DNA from: Methylobacterium thuringiense
GTDB taxonomy: Bacteria; Pseudomonadota; Alphaproteobacteria; Rhizobiales; Beijerinckiaceae
Length of the DNA stretch: 64,000 bases
NCBI RefSeq assembly: GCF_022179645.1
Contig: NZ_BPRA01000008.1
Span: 186,001 to 250,000 of the forward strand
Direction of reading: 5' to 3'
Shown here: positions 1 through 7,980 of the stretch, piece after piece
Layout: each line of letters begins with the position of its first letter
How positions within the stretch are numbered: the stretch's first letter is position 1
Made by a program: the position numbers and the translations under genes
The notes under the pieces: generated by a model
The model's input: the letters and a program-made list of their open reading frames with translations, nothing else
Told to the model about the DNA's origin: nothing
The model's database searches: none

Positions 1-946
1 CGACGTTCTCCTCCAGCGAAGCCCGCGCCTGCCCGTGATCGCGAAAGGCGTCCATGGTGGCGGGCGGCATGGTGTTGACGGTGTTCCGGCCGATCAGCTC
101 GGAGACGTAGAGCGTGTCGGGATAGGCCTTGTTCTTGACGCCGGTGGAGGCCCAGAGCAGGCGCTGCGCCTTGGCGCCCTTGGCATCGAGCGCCTCCCAG
201 GCCTGGCCGGAAAAGATGCGCTTGTAGGACTGGTAGGCGAGCTTGGCATTCGCGATCGCGACCTTGCCCTTGAGGTCCTCGAACTCGCCTTTCTCGTCGA
301 GCTGCTTGTCCACCAGCACGTCGATGCGGCTGATGAAGAAGCTCGCCACGCTCGCGACCTTCGAGACGTCGCCGCCCTTGGCCCCGAACTCGGTCAGGCC
401 GTCGATGAAGGCCTGCGCTACGGCCTCGTAGGTCGCCTTCGAGAACAGCAGCGTGACGTTGATCGAGATACCCTCGGCGGTGAGCTGGCGGATCGCCGGG
501 ATGCCCTCCGGGGTCGCCGGCACCTTCACCATCAGGTTGTCGCGGGCGACGGCCTTGTGCAGACGCCGCGCCTCGACCAGCGTCTCCTCGGTGTCGAGGG
601 CGAGGTAGGGCGAGACTTCGAGGCTGACGTAGCCGTCGGCGCCGTCGCTCGCCTCGTAAACAGGGCGCAGCACGTCGGCGGCGGCCTGGACGTCGGCGAT
701 GGCGAGGCCTTCGTAGAGGTCGATGACGCGGGCGTCGCCCTGGTCGAGCACGCTCTTGAGGCTGTCGTCGTACTCGGACGAATGCCCGATCGCCTTCTCG
801 AAGATCGACGGGTTCGAGGTGACGCCGCGCAGGTCGTCGGCTTCGACCAGCGCCTTCAGTTCGCCCTTCGCGATGAATCCGCGGGCCACGAAGTCGAGCC
901 AGACCGCCTGTTCGTAGTCGGTGAAGAGGGCGTTCAGGGCACTCAT
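1..946 (-). CDS. tal: Transaldolase (3' end beyond the window)
   Basis: Transaldolase moves a dihydroxyacetone unit between sugar phosphates in the non-oxidative pentose phosphate pathway, in the cytoplasm. The visible 315 residues start at an ATG and include GVTSNPSIF (about 41-49) and NLMVKVPAT with the Schiff-base lysine at about 141, both typical of the Tal family. The C terminus lies left of the window, so a stand-alone Tal and a fused Tal-Pgi form cannot be told apart. It lies downstream of transketolase on the same strand, separated by a repeat-filled gap of about 270 bp. Confidence 0.93.
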   Translation of the reverse strand, partial: MSALNALFTDYEQAVWLDFVARGFIAKGELKALVEADDLRGVTSNPSIFEKAIGHSSEYDDSLKSVLDQGDARVIDLYEGLAIADVQAAADVLRPVYEASDGADGYVSLEVSPYLALDTEETLVEARRLHKAVARDNLMVKVPATPEGIPAIRQLTAEGISINVTLLFSKATYEAVAQAFIDGLTEFGAKGGDVSKVASVASFFISRIDVLVDKQLDEKGEFEDLKGKVAIANAKLAYQSYKRIFSGQAWEALDAKGAKAQRLLWASTGVKNKAYPDTLYVSELIGRNTVNTMPPATMDAFRDHGQARASLEENV

Positions 947-1004
947 GTCGGTCGATCCTCAGACTGTCGTTGGGTCGCTACCCTGGAGATAGGGCGCGTC
1001 GCGC

Positions 1005-1210
1005 CTCGAAACCCTCCCCCTCTGCGGGGGAGGATGCCCTGCGGATGCAGGGCGGGAGAGGGTCCGCAATGTCCGGACACGGCGCTCCCCTCTCCCGACC
1101 CGCTTTCGCGGGCCACCCTCTCCCCTTCCAAGTCGGGTATACCCGACTTGGGCACCCGCAATGCGGATCTCGGGCAAGCCCGAGGTCCATGGGGAGAGGG
1201 GGGCTTCCCG
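1005..1210. repeat. G+C-rich palindromic extragenic repeat cluster
   Basis: The spacer between tkt and tal is filled with inverted repeats: a CCCTCCCCCTCTGCGGGGGAG-type arm pair, blocks resembling CCCTCTCCCG/GGCCACCCTCTCC, and a perfect 24-bp palindrome at 1128-1151 (CCAAGTCGGGTA and its reverse complement). Blocks of the same type recur at 15732-15868. No open reading frame here is convincing. It resembles REP/BIME-like elements; a mobile origin is inference. Confidence 0.7.
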
Positions 1211-1212
1211 CG

Positions 1213-3288
1213 CTACTTCTTATGCCGCGCGATCTGGTCGCGGGCGGCCTGCAGGACCTTTTCCGGCGAGAAGCCGAACTTCTTCTGCAGGTCCTTGATC
1301 GGGGCCGACGCGCCGAAGGTGCTCATGCCGATGATTGCGCCGGAGAAGCCGGCATAGCGGTCCCAGCCGATCACCGAACCCTGCTCGACGGCGACGCGGG
1401 CCAGCACCTCCGGCGGCAGCACCGAATTGCGGTAGGCCTCGTCCTGGCGCTCGAACAGGTCCCAGGACGGCATCGAGACGATTCGGGCCTTCACGCCCTC
1501 GGCCTTCAGGGTTTCGTAGGCGCCGACGCAGAGCTGCACCTCGGAGCCGGAGGCGATCAGGATCACCTCGGGCGTGCCCTCGCCGCCAGCGAGAACGTAG
1601 GCGCCCTTGGCGACGCCCGACGCGCTGGCGAAGACGGTCCGGTCGACGGTCGGCAGCGGCTGACGGGAGAGGGCGAGCACGGCGGGCTGGTTCTTCAGCG
1701 AGAAGATCACGCGGTAGGCTTCGGCGACCTCGTTGGCGTCGGCCGGGCGCAGCGTCACGAGGCCCGGGATGCAGCGCAGCGACAGAAGCTGCTCCACCGG
1801 CTGGTGGGTCGGGCCGTCCTCGCCCACGCCGATCGAATCGTGCGTGAAGACGTGGAAGACCGGCAGCTCCATCAACGAGGCGAGCCGGATCGGCGGGCGC
1901 ATGTAATCGGCGAAGACCAGGAAGGTCGCGCCGTAGGCCCTCAAGCCCACGAGGCCGAGGCCGTTCACGATCGAGCCCATGGCGTGCTCGCGCACGCCGA
2001 AATGCACGTTGCGGCCGCCGGGGTTGAGTGGGGTCAGCGAGCCGGCCCCCTCGAAGGTGAGGGCGGTCTTGTTCGACGGTGCGAGATCGGCCGAACCACC
2101 GAGCATGAACGGTACGTGCGGGGCGATGGCGTTGAGCACCTTGCCGGACGATTCGCGGGTGGCGAGGCCCTTGGCGTCGGCCGGAAACACCGGGATGTCC
2201 TTGTCCCAGCCGTCGGGCAGGCGGCCTTCGAGGAAGGCGTCGAGTTCTTCGGCGTGGGTGGCGTCGGCCTCTTTCGCCTTGGTCAGCAGGTTTTGCCAGT
2301 CCGCGAACAGCGCCGCGCCGCGCTTGCCGATGCCATCTGCGAAGGTGTCGTAGACGCCGTCCGGCACCAGGAACTGCGCGTCCTCCGGCCAGCCGTAGAA
2401 ACGCTTGGTGCCCCGGACCTCCTCCTCGCCGAGCGCGTCGGAATGGGCCTTGGAGGTGTTCTGCTTCGTCGGCGCGCCGTAGCCGATGACGCTCTTGACC
2501 ACGATCAGGGTCGGGCGGTCGTGCGAGGCCTTGAAGGTGTCGAGCGCCGCGGCGATGGCGTGGGCGTCGTTGGCGTCGGCGACGCGCAGCACCTGCCAGC
2601 CATAGGCGAGGAAGCGGGCGGCGACCTCCTCCGAGAAGGCGAGCTCGGTGTGGCCCTCGATGGTGACGGTGTTGTCGTCGTAGATCCAGCACAGGTTCGC
2701 CAGGCGCAGGTGGCCGGCGATCGACGCGGCCTCCGAGGCGACGCCCTCCATCAGGTCGCCGTCCGAGCACATGGCGTAGACGTCGAAATCGTAGAGAGGC
2801 AGGCTCGGCTTGTTCAGGCGCTTCTCGAGGAAGCGGCCGCCGATCGCCATGCCGACGGAGTTGGCCACCCCTTGGCCGAGCGGCCCGGTGGTGGTCTCGA
2901 CGCCGGTGGTGAAGTGGTATTCGGGGTGGCCCGGCGTGCGGCTGTCGAGCTGACGGAAGTTCTTGATGTCCTCGATCGTGATCGCCGGGGCGTTGCCGCC
3001 GTCGCTCTCGGCCACGCGGGCGAGGTGCAGCAGCCCGTAGAGCAGCATCGAGGCGTGGCCGCAGGACAGAACGAAGCGGTCGCGGTTCGGCCAGTGCGGG
3101 TTGGCCGGGTCGTAGCGCAGATAGCGGTTCCACAGGGTGTAGGCGACGGGAGCGAGGCCCATGGGCGCGCCGGCATGGCCGGAATTGGCCTTCTGGACCG
3201 CGTCGATCGCGAGCGTCCGGATCGTGTCGATCGCGCGCTGCTCGGCCTCGCTGAAGCCGCTCTTGGCGACGGTGTCTGCTCCGCTCAT
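1213..3288 (-). CDS. tkt: Transketolase
   Basis: Thiamine-diphosphate enzyme that transfers two-carbon ketol units between sugar phosphates (pentose phosphate pathway, and formaldehyde or carbon-skeleton interconversion in methylotrophs). The 691-residue length is normal. SGHAGAPMG (37-44) carries a substrate/cofactor histidine. The ThDP/metal site is seen as SDGDLMEG (175-182) with DDN at 204-206, and the C-terminal half contains the VREHAMG motif with the catalytic glutamate. The ATG at 3288 was chosen because it gives the family N terminus; the open frame runs 43 codons further upstream into the neighbouring gene. It starts 22 bp after the GH15 gene stop, so the two are probably co-transcribed. 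Confidence 0.95.
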   Translation of the reverse strand: MSGADTVAKSGFSEAEQRAIDTIRTLAIDAVQKANSGHAGAPMGLAPVAYTLWNRYLRYDPANPHWPNRDRFVLSCGHASMLLYGLLHLARVAESDGGNAPAITIEDIKNFRQLDSRTPGHPEYHFTTGVETTTGPLGQGVANSVGMAIGGRFLEKRLNKPSLPLYDFDVYAMCSDGDLMEGVASEAASIAGHLRLANLCWIYDDNTVTIEGHTELAFSEEVAARFLAYGWQVLRVADANDAHAIAAALDTFKASHDRPTLIVVKSVIGYGAPTKQNTSKAHSDALGEEEVRGTKRFYGWPEDAQFLVPDGVYDTFADGIGKRGAALFADWQNLLTKAKEADATHAEELDAFLEGRLPDGWDKDIPVFPADAKGLATRESSGKVLNAIAPHVPFMLGGSADLAPSNKTALTFEGAGSLTPLNPGGRNVHFGVREHAMGSIVNGLGLVGLRAYGATFLVFADYMRPPIRLASLMELPVFHVFTHDSIGVGEDGPTHQPVEQLLSLRCIPGLVTLRPADANEVAEAYRVIFSLKNQPAVLALSRQPLPTVDRTVFASASGVAKGAYVLAGGEGTPEVILIASGSEVQLCVGAYETLKAEGVKARIVSMPSWDLFERQDEAYRNSVLPPEVLARVAVEQGSVIGWDRYAGFSGAIIGMSTFGASAPIKDLQKKFGFSPEKVLQAARDQIARHKK

Positions 3289-3310
3289 ACCGTGTGTCTT
3301 CCCAGTTTGT

Positions 3311-5176
3311 TCACAGCGGCAGGGCGGTGGACGGCGAGGCGGCGGAAGTCTCCTCCGCCTCATCCACGTCGTCCTCCACCCGAGCCGTTCCGCGTGCCTC
3401 GTTCGGCGAGACCGCACGGCTGTAATTGAGGATCGTGTTCACGAGTGCAACGTGCGTGAACGCCTGGGGGAAGTTGCCCACGAGGCGCTTGCGCTTCACG
3501 TCGTACTCTTCGGACACCAGCCCGAGATCGTTGCAGATCCCGATCAGGCGCTCGATGATCGCCCGCGCCTCGTCGCGCCGGCCGAGCCCGATCAGGTTGT
3601 CGGCGTACCAGAACGTGCAGGGCAGGAAGGCGCCCTCGTTGCCGGTCAGGCCGTCGGTGGTGGAGCCCTCCGTCTCGTAGCGCAGGATGAAGCCGTCGCG
3701 CATCAGGTGCTTCGCCACCGCTGCGACGGTGCCGACCACGCGCGGGTCGTCCTGGGGCAGGAAGCCTACATGGGCGATCAGCAGCACGCTCGCATCGAGC
3801 GCCTTCGCGCCATAGGACTGCACGAAGCTGTTGAGTTCGGTGTCGAAACCCTTCTCGCAGACCTCGGCGTGGATCTCGTCGCGGATCCGGCGCCAATGCG
3901 CGACCGGGGCCTGCGGCGACTCCTCCTCGGTGTGACCGCGGATGGCGCGGTCGAAGGCAACCCAGGCCATGATCTTGGAATGCACGAAGTGCCGGCGCCC
4001 GCCGCGCACCTCCCAGATGCCCTCGTCGGGCTCGCGCCAGGCGGTCTCCAGGTGTTTCATGATGGCCCGGCCGACGCGCCAGCCGTCCTTGTCGCCGAGC
4101 ATGCCGCGCTGGCGGGCCTGGTAGAGCGCGTCGAACAACTCGCCGTAGACGTCGAGCTGGAACTGCGAGATGGCCGCGTTGCCGATGCGGACGGGCCGCG
4201 AGCCCTCGTAGCCGGGCAGCCAGTCGAGCTCGATCTCGGGCAGCAGGCGCTCGCCGGCGATGCCGTAGAGGATGTGGGCCTGTTCCGGGCTGCCGGCGAC
4301 GGCGCGCAGCAGCCAGTCGCGCCAGGCCCGCGCCTCTTCGATGAAGCCGGAATCCATCAGTGCGAGCAGCGTGAAGGTCGAATCACGCAGCCAGCAGAAA
4401 CGGTAGTCCCAGTTGCGGCTGCCGCCGATATCCTCCGGCAGGGAGGTGGTCGGCGCGGCGACGATGCCGCCGGTCGGCCGGTAGATCAGCGCCTTCAGCG
4501 TCAGCAGCGAGCGCTTCAGCATCGCATCCCAGGGCGTGCCCGTGGCGCAGTGGTCCGACCATTCGCGCCAGAACCGGTTGGTATCGGCCAAAACCTTGCG
4601 CGGCTCGATCGGCGGCGGATCGTCGAGATGCGAGGGGCCGTAGCTCAGGACGAACCAGACGGTCTCGCCCTCGTGGACCGTGAACTCGCTGACCGTGGTC
4701 TGGCCGACGCCGCGCATCGGTGCGCGGGTGCGCAGCACGACCTTGTGGGGCCCGGAGATGGCGCGCAGGTCGCCCATCTCGTTGCGGGAGACCCAGGGGG
4801 TGGCCGAGCCGTAATCGAAGCGCACGGCCAGATCCATGCGCATGGCGACCCGGCCCTTGCGGCCCTCCACGAGCCGGATCACGTGCGAGCCGTCGGCGGC
4901 CGGCATGTAGTCGGTGACGCGGACCTCGCCCTCGTGGGTGGTGTGGTAAGTGTCGAGAACCAGCGAGCCGGTGCGGTAACGCCAGGAATGCTTGGCGTGT
5001 TCCGCCACGGGCGCCAGCTTCCAGAAGCCGTGCTCCTCGGTGCCCAGGAGCTTGGCGAACAGGGCCGAGGCGTCGAAGCGCGGCCAGCACAGCCAGTCGA
5101 TGCTGCCGTCGCGCCCGACCAGGGCCGCGGTGCGGCCGTCGCCGATCAGCGCGTAATCCTCGATCAGACCTGCCAT
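3311..5176 (-). CDS. GH15 family glycoside hydrolase (glucoamylase/trehalase-like)
   Basis: A 621-residue protein of the bacterial glycoside hydrolase family 15 group. The N-terminal beta-sandwich begins with the typical IEDYALIGDG and SIDWLCWPRFD segments. The (alpha/alpha)6 barrel shows NWDYRFCWLRDS at 255-266 and a glutamate-rich IAGERLLPEIELDWLPGYEG segment at about 306-324. Members cleave alpha-linked glucose from starch/glycogen-type glucans or trehalose; the exact substrate cannot be read here. No signal peptide is visible, so it is probably cytoplasmic. It is transcribed just ahead of tkt and tal, which suggests that released glucose feeds the pentose phosphate route. Confidence 0.85.
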   Translation of the reverse strand: MAGLIEDYALIGDGRTAALVGRDGSIDWLCWPRFDASALFAKLLGTEEHGFWKLAPVAEHAKHSWRYRTGSLVLDTYHTTHEGEVRVTDYMPAADGSHVIRLVEGRKGRVAMRMDLAVRFDYGSATPWVSRNEMGDLRAISGPHKVVLRTRAPMRGVGQTTVSEFTVHEGETVWFVLSYGPSHLDDPPPIEPRKVLADTNRFWREWSDHCATGTPWDAMLKRSLLTLKALIYRPTGGIVAAPTTSLPEDIGGSRNWDYRFCWLRDSTFTLLALMDSGFIEEARAWRDWLLRAVAGSPEQAHILYGIAGERLLPEIELDWLPGYEGSRPVRIGNAAISQFQLDVYGELFDALYQARQRGMLGDKDGWRVGRAIMKHLETAWREPDEGIWEVRGGRRHFVHSKIMAWVAFDRAIRGHTEEESPQAPVAHWRRIRDEIHAEVCEKGFDTELNSFVQSYGAKALDASVLLIAHVGFLPQDDPRVVGTVAAVAKHLMRDGFILRYETEGSTTDGLTGNEGAFLPCTFWYADNLIGLGRRDEARAIIERLIGICNDLGLVSEEYDVKRKRLVGNFPQAFTHVALVNTILNYSRAVSPNEARGTARVEDDVDEAEETSAASPSTALPL

Positions 5177-5319
5177 GAACCCTCGGGCGACGGCGCGATG
5201 CTGACCGTCAACACCGAGTTAGGGCCGCGGCCGGTGCGTTCCAGCCCCGAGCGCACGGCCCCGATCGCTGGCCTGTGTTGCGGTGCGGTCGGGGCGGCGG
5301 CGTGTGCAGACTCGAGAAG

Positions 5320-5958
5320 TCAGCGGGCGCTGGCGATGAGGTCGACCACCGAGCCGCCGAGGGAGGCGGCTTCGCTGCCGACGCCGCTGCCGAGCTTGCG
5401 CGCCTTCTCGACCCAGAAGACGGCCGTCGCGGCGAATGGGATGGCGCCGGTGGGCAGCAGGCCCTCGTCGGCCTCGGCCTGGCCGCGCATCGGCTCCGGA
5501 ACCGCGGCGGGCTCGGAGGCGGACCTGACCGGCGCGGGCGGGGTGCGGATGGCCGTGTCGACGCGGCGGGCTTCGCCGCAGCGCGGCGCGGCGCAGGCGC
5601 GGCGGGCCGCGACGGCTGGACGGGCGGGGCGCACGGCCGGCGCCTTCGCGGGCTCGTCGGCGTCGGCGAATTGCGGCGTGTGCAGCGTCAGCGGATGCAG
5701 ACGGGCAAAGGCGAGGGCGGCGGGAATGGCAGGCGCCGTCTCGGAGACGAGCGCCGGGTGGAAGCCGTCGGCGCCGGCGGGCGCGGCCCGGGCCGTGGCG
5801 ATCGGGGCGACGGGCGCCGGCGCGGTCGGCGCCCGGCAGAGCAGCGAGAGGCCGGCGACGGCCAGCGCTGTGGCGAGCGTCGGCAGAAACGGGAGTGCCG
5901 AGCCGCGGCCCGGCGTCAGCGTCTCCACACCGGGATCGTGAGGGCCACATCCGCTCAT
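5320..5958 (-). CDS. Ala/Pro-rich membrane-anchored hypothetical protein
   Basis: I recognise no family. The ATG at 5958 is preceded by a strong GGGAGG ribosome site about 8-10 nt upstream, which decides the start; an open frame continues upstream but has no such site. The 212-residue product has one hydrophobic segment near the N terminus (about residues 19-39, LPFLPTLATALAVAGLSLL) and then a long low-complexity Ala/Pro/Arg-rich stretch with several cysteines. This fits a single-pass inner-membrane or secreted protein. It is divergent from the nitrate locus, and its role is unknown. Confidence 0.6.
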   Translation of the reverse strand: MSGCGPHDPGVETLTPGRGSALPFLPTLATALAVAGLSLLCRAPTAPAPVAPIATARAAPAGADGFHPALVSETAPAIPAALAFARLHPLTLHTPQFADADEPAKAPAVRPARPAVAARRACAAPRCGEARRVDTAIRTPPAPVRSASEPAAVPEPMRGQAEADEGLLPTGAIPFAATAVFWVEKARKLGSGVGSEAASLGGSVVDLIASAR

Positions 5959-6083
5959 CGGCTCAAACCTCCCTGATGGTTCGCGACGTGAGCGCATTTG
6001 CCGACCCGTTTGCGGCGGAACCTGGGCCGTTTCGTCTCGGGACCGTAACAATGCTGCACGCGACGTCGCCGTCAGCCGTCGGC

Positions 6084-6099
6084 GGGCACGCCGCTTGCA
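6084..6099 (+). promoter_or_regulatory. Sigma-54-type promoter for nasT-nasS
   Basis: The sequence GGCACG-CCGC-TTGCA has GG at 6085-6086 and GC at 6097-6098 with exactly ten bases between, matching the RpoN consensus TGGCACG-N4-TTGCW in nearly every position. The expected start of transcription is near 6110, about 54 bases before the nasT ATG. RpoN control is well known for nitrogen assimilation genes; NtrC binding sites were not identified. Confidence 0.65.
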
Positions 6100-6163
6100 A
6101 TCCCGGCCATGGCCACGCTACCGCCAGCCGCACCGTCCCGAACAGCGAAAAAATCCGGCCTCG

Positions 6164-6751
6164 ATGACCGAGACCAGCCTCACCGTCGCCGTGATCGATC
6201 CGAGCCGGGTGCGCGCCGCGATCCTCGAAGAGGGATTGCGCGCGGCCGGCGTCGGCACGGTCGTCCTCGTGTCCGACGGCCCCGACCTGCAGGCGCGGGT
6301 CGCGGCACTCAAGCCCGACGTGGTGGTGGTCCATCTCGAGAGCCCGAGCCGGGACATCCTGGAGCAGATGTCGGGCATCTCCCGGCACGTCGAGCGCCCG
6401 GTGGCGATGTTCGTCGACCGCTCCGACGCCACCATGATGCAGGCGGCGGTGGATGCCGGCATCTCGGCCTACGTCGTCGACGGACTGCGCACGGAACGGA
6501 TCCGGCCGATCCTCGACATCGCGATCCTGCGCTTCAACGCCTTCGCCCGGCTCCAGCGCGAGTTGCTGGAGGCCAAGAGCGAACTCGCCGACCGCAAGGT
6601 TATCGACCGCGCCAAGGGAATCCTGATGAGCCGCAAGGGCCTGTCGGAGGAGGAATCCTACAAGCTGCTGCGCCGCCAAGCGATGAACGAGAAGCGCAAG
6701 ATCATCGACATCGCCAAGGCCATCGTCACCGCGGCGGACCTGCTCGGATGA
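6164..6751 (+). CDS. nasT: NasT, ANTAR-domain nitrate/nitrite transcription antiterminator
   Basis: A 195-residue protein with an N-terminal receiver-like fold (about 5-120) and a C-terminal ANTAR RNA-binding domain (about 130-192) containing DRKVIDRAKGILM and LSEEESYKLLRRQAM. ANTAR proteins bind paired hexaloop hairpins and prevent terminator formation. At the expected phosphoacceptor position the aspartate is replaced by histidine (VVVVHLE, H57), so phosphorylation is unlikely. This fits the NasS-NasT model, in which NasS holds NasT until nitrate or nitrite binds. The stop overlaps the nasS start (ATGA), indicating translational coupling. The nrtA leader carries a matching RNA target. Confidence 0.92.
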   Translation: MTETSLTVAVIDPSRVRAAILEEGLRAAGVGTVVLVSDGPDLQARVAALKPDVVVVHLESPSRDILEQMSGISRHVERPVAMFVDRSDATMMQAAVDAGISAYVVDGLRTERIRPILDIAILRFNAFARLQRELLEAKSELADRKVIDRAKGILMSRKGLSEEESYKLLRRQAMNEKRKIIDIAKAIVTAADLLG

Positions 6752-7752
6752 GGGTCGATCTCGGATACGTTCCCCTGACCGATGCCGCCCCGGTCCTGGC
6801 CGCGGCCGAACTCGGCTTCGCGCGGGACGAGGGGATCGACCTCGTGCTCACACCCGAGCCGTCCTGGGCGACGCTGCGCGACAGGTTGGCCCTCGGGCAT
6901 CTCGATGCAGCGCACATGCTGGCGCCGCTGGCGCTGGCGACGCGGCTCGGCCTGTCCGGCCCCCGGGCCGACCTCGTGGCGCCGATGGCGCTGAACCTCA
7001 ACGGCAACGCGATCACGCTGTCGCTGCCGCTCTGGGAGGCGATGGCGCCGGAGACGGACGACCTCGACACGGTCGCCACCGCCTTCGCGCGCATCGCCCG
7101 CGACCGGGCGGGGCAGGGCAGGCCGCTGACCCTCGCCACGGTCCACCCGTTCTCCTGCCACAGCTACCAACTCCGGATCTTCGCCGAACGCGGCGGCCTC
7201 GACCTCGCGCAGGCCGTACGCATCGTCGTGGTGCCGCCGCCCCAGACCGTGGAGGCGGTGGCGAGCGGCGAGATCGATGGGGTCTGCGTCGGAGCGCCCT
7301 GGAACAGCATCGCGGTCGCCGCCGGTCTCGGCCGCATCGCCGCGCTCGGTTGCGCGATCGTGCCCGATTGCCCGGAAAAGGTGCTGGCCATCCACGCCTC
7401 GCAGATCGAGGCGCTGGCGCCGCTGGTCGAGGCCGTCCAGCGGGCCGGGATCTGGTGCGCCGACCCGGCCAATGTCGGCGAACTCGCCGAACTGCTCTCG
7501 GAGCGGGGCGGCCTCGGCCCGGATACCGACCTGATCCGGCGCTCGCTCACCGGTCATCTCGTGATGGATTCCGCCGGACGGCGCCACACCGATCCCGATT
7601 ATCTGCGGCTCGGCGCCGACGTGCACCGGCCGCGGCCCGAGCACGGGCTCTGGCTCGCCGAGCAGATGGCCGCCTCAGGGCAGATCGCGGACGCCGCCGG
7701 TATTGCGGCGGCGTGCCATGCCTTCTACCGCACGGATCTGCTCAAAGCGTAG
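6748..7752 (+). CDS. nasS: NasS, cytoplasmic nitrate-sensing NrtA-like protein
   Basis: A 334-residue periplasmic-binding-protein fold (NrtA/CmpA type) without any signal peptide: it starts directly with the ligand-domain strand MRVDLGYVPLTDAAPVLAA. Conserved family patches include HMLAPLALATRLG, the long HPFSCHSYQLR segment and VCVGAPWNS. The lack of an export signal and the ATGA overlap with nasT identify it as the sensor NasS rather than the transport protein. In the known system NasS binds NasT when nitrate is absent and releases it when nitrate is bound. It is shorter than secreted NrtA (429 residues here). Confidence 0.9.
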   Translation: MRVDLGYVPLTDAAPVLAAAELGFARDEGIDLVLTPEPSWATLRDRLALGHLDAAHMLAPLALATRLGLSGPRADLVAPMALNLNGNAITLSLPLWEAMAPETDDLDTVATAFARIARDRAGQGRPLTLATVHPFSCHSYQLRIFAERGGLDLAQAVRIVVVPPPQTVEAVASGEIDGVCVGAPWNSIAVAAGLGRIAALGCAIVPDCPEKVLAIHASQIEALAPLVEAVQRAGIWCADPANVGELAELLSERGGLGPDTDLIRRSLTGHLVMDSAGRRHTDPDYLRLGADVHRPRPEHGLWLAEQMAASGQIADAAGIAAACHAFYRTDLLKA

Positions 7753-7906
7753 CCATTGACTCCGGCCTGCCGCGGCATTGTGCGGGCCGATGCGCCAGAC
7801 GCCTCATTTTTGTGCAGCGCACCGTAGAAGGAGGGCCGGTCGGCGCCAGCCCCGCAAATCATGAATTCACTCCGGCGCGACAGCGGCTTGGAGGCGTTCC
7901 AGCCTG

Positions 7907-7923
7907 ATGGCACGGTTCGTGCG
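7907..7923 (+). promoter_or_regulatory. Sigma-54-type promoter for nrtA
   Basis: The sequence TGGCACG-GTTC-GTGC has GG at 7909-7910 and GC at 7921-7922 with ten bases between. The -24 block is a perfect TGGCACG; the -12 block is GTGC instead of TTGC. The predicted start near 7934 would place the first nucleotides immediately ahead of the NasT-binding hairpins. Confidence 0.6.
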
Positions 7924-7936
7924 AGCCTCCCTCCAT

Positions 7937-7980
7937 CCTGTCAACGGCGACGGGTTCTAGCCGTCAGCAAGGCCGCTGAT
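7937..7980 (+). ncRNA. NasT (ANTAR) target: paired hexaloop hairpins in the nrtA leader
   Basis: Hairpin P1 is CCTGTC-[AACGGC]-GACGGG at 7937-7954, a 6-bp stem with one U-G pair. Hairpin P2 is GTCAGC-[AAGGCC]-GCTGAT at 7963-7980, a 6-bp stem with one G-U pair. Both loops have six bases with A at position 1 and G at position 4, the known recognition rule for ANTAR proteins, and the linker is 8 nt. P2 covers the 5' arm of the terminator at 7972-7978, so the two structures exclude each other. I expect free NasT to stabilise P1-P2 and allow transcription into nrtA. Confidence 0.8.

Noticed and set aside
970-3429. Long plus-strand frame (819 codons) opposite transketolase
   Set aside because: It is the antisense shadow of a certain gene; composition is Arg/Gly/Ala/Val-rich as expected for reverse frames in high-G+C DNA, and no domain is visible.
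3161-5941. Plus-strand frame of 926 codons
   Set aside because: Antisense to the GH15 gene and the Ala/Pro-rich protein gene, both better supported.
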